Shown here in pieces: positions 9,364 to 18,422 of a DNA stretch of 64,000 nucleotides. A program made the translations under genes and the position numbers. The DNA is taken from NCBI GenBank assembly GCA_965200645.1, contig CBDAUN010000001.1, positions 222,727-286,726 on the forward strand, written 5' to 3'. Each line of letters opens with the position of its first letter. The stretch's first letter is position 1. Under the pieces are notes generated by a model that was not told the origin of the DNA, searched no databases, and saw only the letters and a program-made list of their open reading frames with translations. Origin of the DNA: CBDAUN01 sp965200645 (GTDB lineage Bacteria; Pseudomonadota; Gammaproteobacteria; Arenicellales; JAJDZL01).

Positions 9364-9734
9364 GCTAAATGCTTGGTCTTGATTAGATCGGAAGTTTCAT
9401 TAAAAATAAACTCCCAAAACGAATGGTTGGTAGATACTGCCGGAATTTTTGAGTTAATTGTAGGCTTTGCACAATGAAGAATTTAAAGATAAGTCCATCG
9501 TCCGAAAAACTTCATTATGCACGCTCGAAGCATTAGCATTTTATATCAATCCTACAGAGTCATTGAACTATTCCCCAGGCACTTTGATTAACTATTAAAG
9601 TCCTTTATGCTCAACTTGCGCCTCGACTGATTTAAGTCATAGTTATGCAGATTTAGGTTATTTGAGTAATTCATTAGTACATATAATTAAAATTTGAGAA
9701 GACTAAAGCGTAAAGATAAACAGGTTAGGTAAAA
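9364..9734. promoter_or_regulatory. Divergent intergenic region with imperfect inverted repeat
   Basis: A 371-bp AT-rich gap between the phosphoesterase gene (leftward) and algH (rightward), so it should carry two divergent promoters. An inverted repeat has arms TGCACAATGAAG (9468-9479) and CTTCATTATGCA (9510-9521), matching at 11 of 12 positions over a 30-nt spacer. It could be a regulator site or an RNA hairpin. A TATAAT-like box lies in the stretch before algH (around 9680-9690). No coding sequence is convincing here. Confidence 0.45.
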
Positions 9735-10289
9735 ATGACGGCATCTTTGGCAAACCAGTTCATTGTTGCGATGCCATCTATGACCGACCCTTACTTCGAA
9801 AGAACAGTCATATTAATCTGTCAGCACAACGACGACGGGGCACTCGGAGTCGTCGTCAACCAAACGACTGATTTAAAACTTAAGGATCTTTACGAACACT
9901 TGGAATTGGAGCACAATGACGCTCCAGAAGTTTCTCAGCCAGTTCACTATGGTGGACCCTGTCACCCGCACCGAGGATTCTTCTTACATGATTCAGGAGA
10001 AGAATGGGTGTCAATTCAAGTAGGCTCAATACTTGGCCTCACTCCAGCCAGGGACATTCTCGAGGCAATTTCACAAAATACTGGTCCCCAAAAATGCATG
10101 CCTCTACTCGGATTTGCAGGCTGGGCTAGCGGTCAGTTGGAGAGCGAAATTCGCAATAACGTTTGGCTTTCAACACCAGCCGACAACTCAATCATTTTTG
10201 ACACACCATTAGACAAGCGATGGGATCAGGCGGCGTCCTTAATCGGTATCGACTTTTCTACACTGTCAACAGAGTTTGGCGAAGCATAG
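9735..10289 (+). CDS. algH: YqgE/AlgH family protein
   Basis: A 184-residue protein of the UPF0301 (YqgE/AlgH) family, named for its influence on alginate production in Pseudomonas; the biochemical role is unresolved. Family marks are the N-terminal LANQFIVAMPSMTDPYFERTV, followed by ICQHNDDGALGVVVNQ, the GGPCHPHRGFFLH segment, and LLGFAGWASGQLE. The ATG follows a modest Shine-Dalgarno (TTAGGT about 6 nt upstream). It is the first gene of the conserved algH-ruvX-pyrR-pyrB-pyrC' block and overlaps ruvX by 14 nt if the upstream ruvX start is used. Confidence 0.93.
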   Translation: MTASLANQFIVAMPSMTDPYFERTVILICQHNDDGALGVVVNQTTDLKLKDLYEHLELEHNDAPEVSQPVHYGGPCHPHRGFFLHDSGEEWVSIQVGSILGLTPARDILEAISQNTGPQKCMPLLGFAGWASGQLESEIRNNVWLSTPADNSIIFDTPLDKRWDQAASLIGIDFSTLSTEFGEA

Positions 10290-10788
10290 CGAACCTTCAA
10301 ACTCTACCAGCGCGTCACCGACGCCAATGCAGGAGTCTAATTCCAAGGATACTTACGGAAATGTGCTCGCCTTTGACTATGGGTCAAAGAAATTAGGCAT
10401 TGCTATGGGTTCTGCTGCTATTGGTCGAGCAACCGGAATTGCTACTTTGAATGTCACGAACGGCAAGCTAAATCAACAGCAGCTCCAGCAAATCATTCAG
10501 CAGTGGGAACCCCAACATTTCATTGTCGGTCTAGCGATTCCTGCCGACCAGAAACATAACAACTTTAGTGCTGAAATTTTAAAATTCGGCAACTGGCTTG
10601 AGCACACCTTCAAACGTTCAGTCACATTTGTAGATGAGCGATTGAGCACCGAAGAAGCCAAACACCGACTGTTATCGCAAAAAGGTTATAAGATGTCACA
10701 CAAGACAGACCTACATCATCAAGTAGCCGCTGAGATCATTCTGGAGACGTACTTTCACTCGAAAGTTTCCACATCGAATTCAAGTTAG
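10276..10788 (+). CDS. ruvX: Putative Holliday junction resolvase RuvX/YqgF
   Basis: An RNase H-fold protein of the YqgF/RuvX family, implicated in 16S rRNA 5' maturation and pre-16S processing, and proposed as a Holliday junction resolvase. The first catalytic block is LAFDYGSKKLGIAMG, followed by FIVGLAIP and FVDERLSTEEAKHRL, which carries the later acidic residues. The 170-residue reading begins inside algH. Family members usually start just before the AFDYG block, so the ATG at 10327 (MQESNSKD, 153 residues) may be the true start. Neither has a strong Shine-Dalgarno. Its position between algH and pyrR is typical for gammaproteobacteria. Confidence 0.9.
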   Translation: MAKHSEPSNSTSASPTPMQESNSKDTYGNVLAFDYGSKKLGIAMGSAAIGRATGIATLNVTNGKLNQQQLQQIIQQWEPQHFIVGLAIPADQKHNNFSAEILKFGNWLEHTFKRSVTFVDERLSTEEAKHRLLSQKGYKMSHKTDLHHQVAAEIILETYFHSKVSTSNSS

Positions 10789-10867
10789 CGACTTTCAATA
10801 TAATGCGCTCCAATTCACCAGGCTGCATCCATATTTCACATCCGTATTTTTCAAATCTGGCTGACTG

Positions 10868-11368
10868 ATGACTGATGATCTCAATCACCTAAACAAAGAG
10901 CAACTCCTCACAGAGATGGAGTCTGGTCTGCGAATATTCCAAGATCAATCACCCCTAATGGTAGCGATTCAAACTGGCGGACTTTGGATTGCAGAGCGTT
11001 TACACAAGGCACTTGACTACTCTGAACCACTAGGTGCGCTGGATATTTCATTTTATCGCGATGACTACAGTAGAATTGGAGTCAATCCGCAGGTGCATGG
11101 TTCAAACCTGCCAATCTCCATAGACGACCGCAACATCATACTAATCGACGACGTATTGCACACCGGGCGAACTGTTCGGGCGGCCCTCAATGAACTGTTC
11201 GCATGGGGACGACCCACTTCTGTAGTATTGGCTGTATTGCTCGATCGAGGTAGTCGTGAACTGCCCTTTCAACCAGATGTGGTTGGGAGTAACATTCACT
11301 TGGCAAATGATCAATTCGTCAAGGTTACTTCAGACGGCGTGATCAGAGTGACCACAAAGGGAATCTAA
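10868..11368 (+). CDS. pyrR: PyrR bifunctional regulator / uracil phosphoribosyltransferase
   Basis: A type I phosphoribosyltransferase of 166 residues. The PRPP-binding loop is NIILIDDVLHTGRTVRAA (89-106), and AIQTGG near 33-38 is the pyrophosphate loop. In Gram-positives PyrR binds pyr mRNA; in pseudomonads the homologue next to pyrB has a less clear regulatory role, so RNA binding here is not assumed. The gene is 79 bp after ruvX and 4 bp before pyrB, which indicates coupling with pyrimidine synthesis. No attenuator structure is obvious in the short upstream gap. Confidence 0.92.
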   Translation: MTDDLNHLNKEQLLTEMESGLRIFQDQSPLMVAIQTGGLWIAERLHKALDYSEPLGALDISFYRDDYSRIGVNPQVHGSNLPISIDDRNIILIDDVLHTGRTVRAALNELFAWGRPTSVVLAVLLDRGSRELPFQPDVVGSNIHLANDQFVKVTSDGVIRVTTKGI

Positions 11369-11372
11369 CCAA

Positions 11373-12353
11373 ATGCAGGAAGCGTTGCAGGATATTCAAC
11401 TCGATCGAAATGGTAACCTGCAGCATTTCATTTCGCTGGAAGGATTGCCTCGCAGTTTGGTTGAGACTATTCTTAACAGTGCCGAGTCATTCATCGACTT
11501 CCCTACCCGCTCTATCAAGAAGGTTCCGCTCCTAAGGGGAAAAACTGTAGTTAATCTGTTTTTCGAGCCCAGCACAAGAACCCGAACAACATTTGAAATT
11601 GCTGCGACTCGGCTTGGAGCGGACGTTATCAATCTGCAGGCCGAGGCGATGTCCACTACCAAGGGTGAAACGATACTTGACACTGTAAAAACCCTTGAAG
11701 CAATGCATACGGACTTGTTTGTGGTTCGGCATAATGTCAGTGGCGCTGCAAACTTGATTGCCCGGTATGCCCCGGACCACGTACATATCATCAATGCCGG
11801 AGATGGTCGATATTCTCATCCTACCCAGGCCTTACTGGATATGTTTACGATTCGGCAATACAAGGGGGAATTTACAGACCTTACTGTTGCCATTGTGGGC
11901 GACATTCTTCATTCTCGCGTGGCTAGATCAGAAATCAGCGCACTCAATATTCTGGGGGCGCGCGAGGTACGAGTCATAGCACCGCATACCTTGATTCCGA
12001 CAGGGGTCGAAAAGCTGGGAGTACGGGTATGTACCGATATGAAGGAAGGGCTAAAAAATGCGGACATCGTTATGATGCTGCGACTTCAGCTGGAACGCAT
12101 GCAAGGACAGTTGATCCCAAGTAGCGAAGAGTTTTATCAGCGGTATGGCCTTACCGAAGAACGACTTGAACAAGCCAAACCTGACGCACTGGTCATGCAT
12201 CCAGGCCCCATCAACCGCGGATTGGAAATTGCGTCATCAGTCGCCGACGGTGCACGTTCGCTGATTCTGACACAAGTTGCCAACGGCATTGCTGTTCGAA
12301 TGGCCGTAATGGCGCACATAATGGCAGGCAGCCAATCGACTGCGAAGAGTTGA
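11373..12353 (+). CDS. pyrB: Aspartate carbamoyltransferase catalytic subunit
   Basis: Condenses carbamoyl phosphate with aspartate in the committed step of pyrimidine synthesis. The 326-residue protein has the carbamoyl-phosphate signature FFEPSTRTRTTFE (63-75), HPTQALLD in the middle, and MLRLQLERM plus MHPGPINRGLEI toward the C-terminus. It is of the class A type that needs a partner: in Pseudomonas, PyrB assembles with an inactive dihydroorotase homologue. The next gene is such a homologue and overlaps the pyrB stop by 4 nt (TTGA), so the two are likely made together. No pyrI regulatory subunit is present. Confidence 0.96.
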   Translation: MQEALQDIQLDRNGNLQHFISLEGLPRSLVETILNSAESFIDFPTRSIKKVPLLRGKTVVNLFFEPSTRTRTTFEIAATRLGADVINLQAEAMSTTKGETILDTVKTLEAMHTDLFVVRHNVSGAANLIARYAPDHVHIINAGDGRYSHPTQALLDMFTIRQYKGEFTDLTVAIVGDILHSRVARSEISALNILGAREVRVIAPHTLIPTGVEKLGVRVCTDMKEGLKNADIVMMLRLQLERMQGQLIPSSEEFYQRYGLTEERLEQAKPDALVMHPGPINRGLEIASSVADGARSLILTQVANGIAVRMAVMAHIMAGSQSTAKS

Positions 12354-13633
12354 TTGTGAGCGGGATTGCAATTCGAAACGGAAGGGTTATTGACCCTGCA
12401 AACAAAGTCGACCGTATCGGTGATATATATGTCGCTAACGACCGAATAGTGGACCAGTGCCCCACAGATAGCAATTTATGTGAAATCGATGCCACGGGAT
12501 CCATAGTATGCCCGGGATTGATTGACATCAAAGCCAAATTGGGGGTGCCGGGTCCAAGTGAATCCTCTACCATAGACATCGAGTCCCGCAGTGCCGTCAG
12601 AGGCGGCATCACCACGGTCTGCATCCAACCGGACACAGTGCCCGTGATCGACACTCCGGCGATGGCGCAAATGATTCAGCAGCGCACAACAACGCGAACC
12701 GGGATTCGCGTACTGCCCCTAGGCGCACTAACCATTGGATTAAACAACGAGTCATTAACCAACATGGCCAGCCTGATGGACGCCGGTTGCGTTGGAGTAA
12801 GCAATGCCGGTAACGCAGTCAGCAATACCCTGGTTATGCGCCGTGCAATGCAATATGCATCGACCTTCGACATCACCGTATACATTCAATCCCACGATCC
12901 GTGGCTAACCGGCAATGGCTGCGTGCATGAAGGAGAAATTAGTACGCGTCTGGGCTTACCGTCAATTCCAGTAGCAGCCGAAACCGTTGCTGTTGCCAGA
13001 GATATTGCATTAGTTCAAACCACTGGTGTAAAGGCGCATTTTTGCCAGTTGTCCTGCGGCCGCTCAGTTGACATGATTCATGAATCACAAAAAAATGGTT
13101 CGGCCATTACCGCTGATGTCGCCATTCATAATCTGCATTTGACTGAACGTGACACCGGGAATTTCAATACGCTGTGTCATGTCAAACCGCCTCTACGCAG
13201 TATGAGTGACCGAGACAGGCTGCGTGAAGGGCTTCAGGATGGAACCATTTCAGTGGTCTGTTCGGACCACCAGCCTTGTGCAATGGATAACAAGCTTGCG
13301 CCTTTCAGTCAATCTGCCCCAGGAATTTCTGGACTCGAAACCCTGCTTCCGTTAACCTTGCGTTTAGTTGATGAGGGAATAATTGATTTGTCTCAAGCGA
13401 TAAGTCTGCTTACCCAAAACCCCGCTGAAATTCTTGGGGTTGAAGTCGGTCGTTTATCGGTTGGTACTCCTGCTGATATCTGTATATTCAACCCAGACAA
13501 AGAATGGATTTTTGATGCAACTAAAGTGATTAGCCGAGGCAAGAATAATCCGTTCGGAGGCTGGCAGATGCGAGGTGCTGTCACTTACACGATTATCAAC
13601 GGACGCATTATTGACCATAGTTTGGAACACTAA
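12350..13633 (+). CDS. pyrX: Dihydroorotase-like protein, inactive PyrC' (PyrX) type
   Basis: A 427-residue amidohydrolase-fold protein of the type I dihydroorotase family. In active enzymes the zinc motif after PGxID is D-x-H-x-H. Here the segment reads PGLIDIKAKLG, so both histidines are lysines (K61 and K63). The conserved histidine-containing strand is altered to HFCQLSC, though SDHQP (305-309) keeps the late aspartate. Loss of the metal site implies no dihydroorotase activity. The family precedent is Pseudomonas pyrC', a structural partner needed for aspartate carbamoyltransferase assembly. It starts at TTG overlapping the pyrB stop (GTG at 12356 is an alternative). A true PyrC must be elsewhere in the genome. 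Confidence 0.88.
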   Translation: MIVSGIAIRNGRVIDPANKVDRIGDIYVANDRIVDQCPTDSNLCEIDATGSIVCPGLIDIKAKLGVPGPSESSTIDIESRSAVRGGITTVCIQPDTVPVIDTPAMAQMIQQRTTTRTGIRVLPLGALTIGLNNESLTNMASLMDAGCVGVSNAGNAVSNTLVMRRAMQYASTFDITVYIQSHDPWLTGNGCVHEGEISTRLGLPSIPVAAETVAVARDIALVQTTGVKAHFCQLSCGRSVDMIHESQKNGSAITADVAIHNLHLTERDTGNFNTLCHVKPPLRSMSDRDRLREGLQDGTISVVCSDHQPCAMDNKLAPFSQSAPGISGLETLLPLTLRLVDEGIIDLSQAISLLTQNPAEILGVEVGRLSVGTPADICIFNPDKEWIFDATKVISRGKNNPFGGWQMRGAVTYTIINGRIIDHSLEH

Positions 13634-13657
13634 GCACAAATAGTCGTCATATCAGCA

Positions 13658-14359
13658 ATGCATTCAGATCATTTAAAGACCAACTGGGTCACCGTAAATA
13701 GACTCATCCGAACTGCGGAGCGCAACGCCAACCGTCCTGCAAACAGCGTCAATCTTGTTGCTGTGAGTAAGTTGCATTCAGCAGACTCAATTAGAGCACT
13801 AAGAGGCTTGGGACAATCCGCTTTTGCTGAGAACTTTGTTCAAGAGGCCTTACAGAAGCAAAATTCTTTGTCGGACCTTGACCTTGAATGGCACTTTATC
13901 GGTCGCATTCAAAGCAATAAGACTCGAGATATTGCCAGTAACTTCTCATGGGTACATAGTGTCAGCCAATTCAAGATTGCGAGAAGACTAAGTGATCAGC
14001 GAAATCCCGAGTTACCGTCGCTGAACATATGCATACAAGTCAACCTGCAGGAAGAAGATTCGAAGTCAGGCGCATCTATTGATGAGACTCACTCGTTGGT
14101 CGACCAAATGTCAAACTTACCCAATATTACAGTGCGGGGACTGATGATAATTCCCAAATTGACAGGAGTCATCGAAGAACAAAGGCGAGTGTTTGAACAA
14201 TTGCGGGAACTGCAAGACACAATAAACAACCGTGGTTATAAACTTGATACACTTTCGATGGGGATGACCGGCGACCTTGAATCTGCGATTGCTGAAGGAG
14301 CCACACACGTACGCATTGGTACAGCACTTTTTGGACCACGACCACAACGGACAGGTTAA
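13658..14359 (+). CDS. yggS: YggS family pyridoxal phosphate homeostasis protein
   Basis: A 233-residue PLP-binding protein of the PROSC/YggS family, which controls free PLP levels and has no known enzymatic reaction. The PLP lysine is K38 in LVAVSKLH. Other family blocks are FAENFVQEAL, EWHFIGRIQSNKTRDIA, the internal INVQ-like ICIQVNLQEEDSKSG, and the C-terminal LSMGMTGDLESAIAEGATHVRIGTALFG, which binds the cofactor phosphate. It follows pyrX by 24 bp. The usual proC-yggT partners come later on the plus strand, after an inserted minus-strand oxygenase gene whose stop is only 5 bp away. Confidence 0.95.
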   Translation: MHSDHLKTNWVTVNRLIRTAERNANRPANSVNLVAVSKLHSADSIRALRGLGQSAFAENFVQEALQKQNSLSDLDLEWHFIGRIQSNKTRDIASNFSWVHSVSQFKIARRLSDQRNPELPSLNICIQVNLQEEDSKSGASIDETHSLVDQMSNLPNITVRGLMIIPKLTGVIEEQRRVFEQLRELQDTINNRGYKLDTLSMGMTGDLESAIAEGATHVRIGTALFGPRPQRTG

Positions 14360-14364
14360 ATCAA

Positions 14365-15174
14365 TCAAGAGTCACCAGTACGACCATAAAATTCCAATCT
14401 CTCCCTTTTATTAAATACCACGTTCGGTTCTGCAAAATAGGAAAATACGGCCACAATCCGGGGCTTGCTTCCGCCTACGGGTGTGGTTCTATGCGCCGTA
14501 TTCTTGCCTTTGAACACATTCAAGGTTCCAGAAACCATTGATTTGGTCCTAACGTTGCCTCGATCTCCGTTCAACATCTTCCCAATTCCATCAAAGTCAA
14601 TATCGCTTCCGTTCCTCAAGCCATATGCCAACTCCAAGTCTCCTCCGAGGTCAGAAGCCTGGAGTAGCACTGTGGTGGTAAACTCTGCCCTGTCGAAGTG
14701 CCAGTTGAGCGATTCGCCTTTGTAGTAAGCCATTACATTTACTCTCGCTAATGGATCAGCCATAAGGTAGAGATTTGGCTTATTCATTACCGCTGCAAGA
14801 AATTCACGAAGTGGCGGCCATTGGTAAATTTCAAGTAATACGCTGTCGGAAATTTGATCTGCACAAATCGTGTGATTAGTAGTCTTCATTCGATCAAGTG
14901 CGGGGTGTTCAGGTGATACGCTGTTGAACTGGTCGTCAAAGAAGATGTTGTGTTCACGTTCGTGTGTAAATGAATCGTTGCTATACAGTGGTAGAACATC
15001 TGAAACGCATTGTTCAATGGTTGCGTTCAACAGGAGGTTGGGCAGCTCGAAACTCTGTGATTGTTGGAGTTCCTCGCGGCAACGAGAAACTAAGCGCTTA
15101 CCGATATTGCTGTCCAGTTGGTCGAGTGGATAGCGATCAAGATCAAGGTACTGATTCATTGGTCTTCGTAGCAA
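14365..15174 (-). CDS. 2-oxoglutarate/Fe(II)-dependent oxygenase, HalD/BesD-like
   Basis: A 269-residue Fe(II)/2-oxoglutarate oxygenase. The iron-binding facial triad is H159-x-D161 (NWHFDRAEF) and H228 (GKNTAHRTTP), with an arginine shortly after (KPRIVAVF) for the 2OG carboxylate. The C-terminal wording GTLNVFKGKNTAHR and ERLEFYGR resembles the HalD/BesD group of free-amino-acid halogenases and hydroxylases. Halogenases of that group replace the triad aspartate with glycine; here the aspartate is kept, which argues for hydroxylation. The reference to that group is from memory and needs a search. It interrupts the usual yggS-proC order on the opposite strand, so it may have been inserted there. 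The start could also be the ATG six codons later (MNQYLDLDRY). Confidence 0.8.
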   Translation of the reverse strand: MLRRPMNQYLDLDRYPLDQLDSNIGKRLVSRCREELQQSQSFELPNLLLNATIEQCVSDVLPLYSNDSFTHEREHNIFFDDQFNSVSPEHPALDRMKTTNHTICADQISDSVLLEIYQWPPLREFLAAVMNKPNLYLMADPLARVNVMAYYKGESLNWHFDRAEFTTTVLLQASDLGGDLELAYGLRNGSDIDFDGIGKMLNGDRGNVRTKSMVSGTLNVFKGKNTAHRTTPVGGSKPRIVAVFSYFAEPNVVFNKRERLEFYGRTGDS

Positions 15175-15391
15175 ACCTATTCCTGACTAATTTGAGTCAA
15201 GCAAACAACCTTTAACCTGAATAGGAGTAACTTACTTTTAGTTGACTGCGATATAATTTATTTGGCCATATGACAGTGACAGACGCCCATAAGAGCTTAT
15301 ATTTAAACCGCTGATTCTTGGCATCACTCCACAAACTCGCATAACTTTTTAAAACTGCCCTTGTAGGCCAAAACGTCAATTATTTTATTTA

Positions 15392-16231
15392 ATGCAAGTC
15401 AGTGAAATTCCACCAATTGGTTTTATCGGCGGCGGCAATATGGCACGCAGCATCATCGGTGGTTTGCTGCAGGTAGAATTCCCGGCTCAGTTAATTACTG
15501 TATCGGACCCGAGTGCAGAAGCTAGAGCGAGTTTAAAGGATACCTATGGTGTAAGCGTCAGTGATGACAACGAGAACACGGTAAACAACTCGAAAGTTGT
15601 TGTTTTGGCCGTCAAGCCACAAGTCATGTTCAAGGCTCTTGATTCGATTGATACTTGCTTGTCAGACCAAAAACCGCTACTCATCTCAATTGCTGCCGGG
15701 ATTCAGATGCAGCAACTGGACGATCGCACAGGTGGTGAGCTTCCAATAGTTCGAGTCATGCCGAATACCCCTGCATTAATTCGTCTCGGCGTCTCGGCCC
15801 TGTGTGCAAATAACCGAACAACTGAGCAGCAGCGAGACTGTGCTAACGCGATCTTGAATGCAGTCGGAGAGACTGTTTGGTTTGATGACGAAAAACTAAT
15901 GGACGCGGTTACTGCTGTTTCGGGTGCCGGTCCTGCGTACTTTTTTCTGCTCATTGAAGCAATTGAACAAGCAGCTGAACATCTAGGTCTAACTTCGGAC
16001 ACCGCACACACTCTTGCGGTCAGGACAGCGGTTGGTGCAGCACAACTTGCTGCGCAAAGCGAGTACAGCCCCGCAACCCTACGTAAACAAGTCACCTCAC
16101 CGGGCGGCGTTACGCAAGAGGCATTAAGAGTTTTAGGAGAAATGGGAGTTAAAGATGCGTTCATACGAGCCATAGCGGCCGGTGAACGACGCTCAGCCGA
16201 ACTTTCTTCAGTAGCGGATACTACTCAATGA
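15392..16231 (+). CDS. proC: Pyrroline-5-carboxylate reductase
   Basis: Reduces 1-pyrroline-5-carboxylate to L-proline with NAD(P)H. The 279-residue protein has the Rossmann motif IGFIGGGNMARSIIGGL (9-25), VVLAVKPQV, VRVMPNTPALI, AVSGAGPAYFFLLIEA and the C-terminal signature VTSPGGVTQEAL, all characteristic of ProC. It overlaps yggT by 4 nt (ATGA), so the two are translationally coupled. The 217-bp upstream gap separates it from the divergent oxygenase and should hold its promoter. Confidence 0.96.
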   Translation: MQVSEIPPIGFIGGGNMARSIIGGLLQVEFPAQLITVSDPSAEARASLKDTYGVSVSDDNENTVNNSKVVVLAVKPQVMFKALDSIDTCLSDQKPLLISIAAGIQMQQLDDRTGGELPIVRVMPNTPALIRLGVSALCANNRTTEQQRDCANAILNAVGETVWFDDEKLMDAVTAVSGAGPAYFFLLIEAIEQAAEHLGLTSDTAHTLAVRTAVGAAQLAAQSEYSPATLRKQVTSPGGVTQEALRVLGEMGVKDAFIRAIAAGERRSAELSSVADTTQ

Positions 16232-16785
16232 ACAATACATTTGAATTCGCAGCTTTCGGAATTCTGCAAACATTACTGTTCTTTTATCTTGTAGTCGCAG
16301 TTGCGCGAGCACTGCTACAGTACTCCGATGCTGACTTTTACAACCCCGTTTCCAGAATTGTTGATCAAGTCACAAAATTTCCAATCAGTTTTTTGAGACT
16401 GTTTACACCGCGTATTGGAGGCTCGGACAAACTTTCACCGATACTTCTAATCTTAATAATTGCATGTGTCGAGCAACTACTTATTCAAAATCTGAGGGTA
16501 CCGATATTTGATATTTTTGTGCTTGGGCTGGCGCGTTCGATCAGAGTGATTGGCGACTTTTTGGTTTATACAATTTTGGCCGCTGTAGTCCTCAGTTGGA
16601 TTGGACCGCGAAAGCCATTTGTTTTAACTACACTCATTTATTCGATTAGCCTTCTGGTTCTTGCTCCAATTCGACGCTTTTTACCCCCAGTCGGTGGTCT
16701 AGACTTCTCTCCGATTGTTGCAATGATCGCACTGAGTATCATTACTGGTACTGTTTCAAACAGTTTGATTCAATTTATTGCCTAA
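16228..16785 (+). CDS. yggT: YggT family integral membrane protein
   Basis: A 185-residue inner-membrane protein with two copies of the YggT repeat, each with two hydrophobic helices around a conserved polar segment: YNPVSRIVDQVTKFPISFLRLFTPRIGG in the first half and SWIGPRKP followed by LAPIRRFLPPVGGLDFSPIVAMIAL in the second. The family is linked to osmotic stress and ion tolerance, and related plastid proteins act in cytochrome b6 maturation, but its bacterial role is unsettled. The start codon overlaps the proC stop, the common gammaproteobacterial arrangement. Confidence 0.92.
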   Translation: MNNTFEFAAFGILQTLLFFYLVVAVARALLQYSDADFYNPVSRIVDQVTKFPISFLRLFTPRIGGSDKLSPILLILIIACVEQLLIQNLRVPIFDIFVLGLARSIRVIGDFLVYTILAAVVLSWIGPRKPFVLTTLIYSISLLVLAPIRRFLPPVGGLDFSPIVAMIALSIITGTVSNSLIQFIA

Positions 16786-16835
16786 TATTGCGTAGTTGAT
16801 TGGGTCATATTGGTAGTTCTTAAGCGAGGCTGAAC

Positions 16836-18422
16836 ATGAATACGAATGTTGTCGCATTTCAATCACGAAACTGGAAACAGTCAATTCAGGGTTTAACCCA
16901 CCCACGATCAATTTGTATGCTGTTTTACGGCTTTTCCGCCGGACTGCCGCTACTTTTAGTCTTCGGAACTCTATCTGTCTGGTTACGAGAGTCCGGCATT
17001 GACCGAGCAACAGTGACCTTCTTGAGTTGGGCAGCTCTAGGCTATTCCTTTAAGTTCGTATGGGCACCCATAATTGACCGGATGCCGGTGCCGGTGTTAA
17101 CCAAACTTATGGGGCGTCGACGAGCGTGGCTTTTGGTATCCCAAATCGCGGTTGCGCTCAGTCTATTGTGGACATCCAGTTTCGACCCACAAACCAATCT
17201 TCTGTTTCTGACAGTGGTGGGTGCTGTGGCTATCGGTTTTTCTTCCGCAACTCAGGATATCGTCATTGACGCATATCGTATTGAATCCGCTCCGCCGGAA
17301 CTGCAGTCAATGCTGGCTGCTACCTATATTGCCGGGTATCGAATTGGGATGCTTGTTGCAGGCGCGGGAGCACTATATATGGCTGACTGGCTTGGTGGTG
17401 GAGAATATAGTTTCGATGCCTGGAGTTGGACCTATCGAACCATGGCCGGGCTGATGATTGTAGGAATAGTCACCACCCTCATCATCAACGAGCCTCAAAC
17501 TGATCAATCTGATACCAGTTCGTTTTCGTCGACAGTTGACTATGTCCGATTTTTCTGTGTTTTTGCTGTGGCTGCCGCAGCATTCGCGAGCGGATTTGTT
17601 CTCACCGCAGATATTGTTAAGTCGACCAAAGATGCGTTGGTCAGCAACTTTGGTTTCAATTCAACTTCAGCCCGAATTTTGCTAGAGTCACTAAGGATGG
17701 TGTTCTCCATTTCTTTGGCAGGCCTGTTCGCATGGTTGTTGGTCCGTGTGCAATTTGTGAAGATGGCTCATATTCAAGAAACATACATTAGTCCGGTTTC
17801 TGATTTCTTTGTCAGATATGGCCGCACTGCTGCGGTAATTCTGTTACTGGTCTCCACATTTCGAATTTCGGATATTGTGCTTGGAATCATCGCCAATGTG
17901 TTTTATCTGGACATTGGTTTCACCAAGACTCAGATTGCCGAATATTCGAAGTTTTGGGGATTGTGGGCATCCATTGGTGGGGGTGTGTTAGGCGGTGTGT
18001 TGGCACTTCGATTTGGTGTATTGCGAGCATTGCTCCTGGGCGCACTACTCTCGGCTGGAACCAACTTATTATTCATCGCTTTGGCGAACAATCCAACAAC
18101 CACCTTGTTCCTGTTTGTGGTGGTTGCGGATAATCTTGCTGCTGGAGCCGCTTCGGCAGCATTTGTTGCTTATTTATCCAGCCTTACAAATATCAGATTT
18201 ACCGCCATGCAGTATGCGATCTTCACTTCGATCATGCTGTTGATACCCAAGTTTGTGGCAGGCTATTCTGGAACGATTGTCAACGGTATCGGGTATGAGT
18301 ACTTCTTCGTGTTCACCGCACTAATCGGAATTCCAGTGATATTTATCATTTTGTGGGTTCAGCGCCTGGTTGAAGCGGATGAGAGCAACCAAGATACCTA
18401 CTACTCTAAGGCAAAGTCGTAA
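16836..18422 (+). CDS. ampG: AmpG-like MFS permease
   Basis: A 528-residue major facilitator with about 12-14 hydrophobic helices. The N-terminal block reads MLFYGFSAGLPLLLVFGTLSVWLRE and then FVWAPIIDRMPVP, and the ATQDIVIDAYRIE motif after helix 4 is highly typical of AmpG, the importer of 1,6-anhydromuropeptides for cell-wall recycling. Other AmpG-related permeases share these features, so substrate identity is inferred. No ampC or ampD gene is near. The 3' end overlaps the tail of the convergent xth gene by 22 nt. No separate terminator is visible between them. Confidence 0.85.
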   Translation: MNTNVVAFQSRNWKQSIQGLTHPRSICMLFYGFSAGLPLLLVFGTLSVWLRESGIDRATVTFLSWAALGYSFKFVWAPIIDRMPVPVLTKLMGRRRAWLLVSQIAVALSLLWTSSFDPQTNLLFLTVVGAVAIGFSSATQDIVIDAYRIESAPPELQSMLAATYIAGYRIGMLVAGAGALYMADWLGGGEYSFDAWSWTYRTMAGLMIVGIVTTLIINEPQTDQSDTSSFSSTVDYVRFFCVFAVAAAAFASGFVLTADIVKSTKDALVSNFGFNSTSARILLESLRMVFSISLAGLFAWLLVRVQFVKMAHIQETYISPVSDFFVRYGRTAAVILLLVSTFRISDIVLGIIANVFYLDIGFTKTQIAEYSKFWGLWASIGGGVLGGVLALRFGVLRALLLGALLSAGTNLLFIALANNPTTTLFLFVVVADNLAAGAASAAFVAYLSSLTNIRFTAMQYAIFTSIMLLIPKFVAGYSGTIVNGIGYEYFFVFTALIGIPVIFIILWVQRLVEADESNQDTYYSKAKS

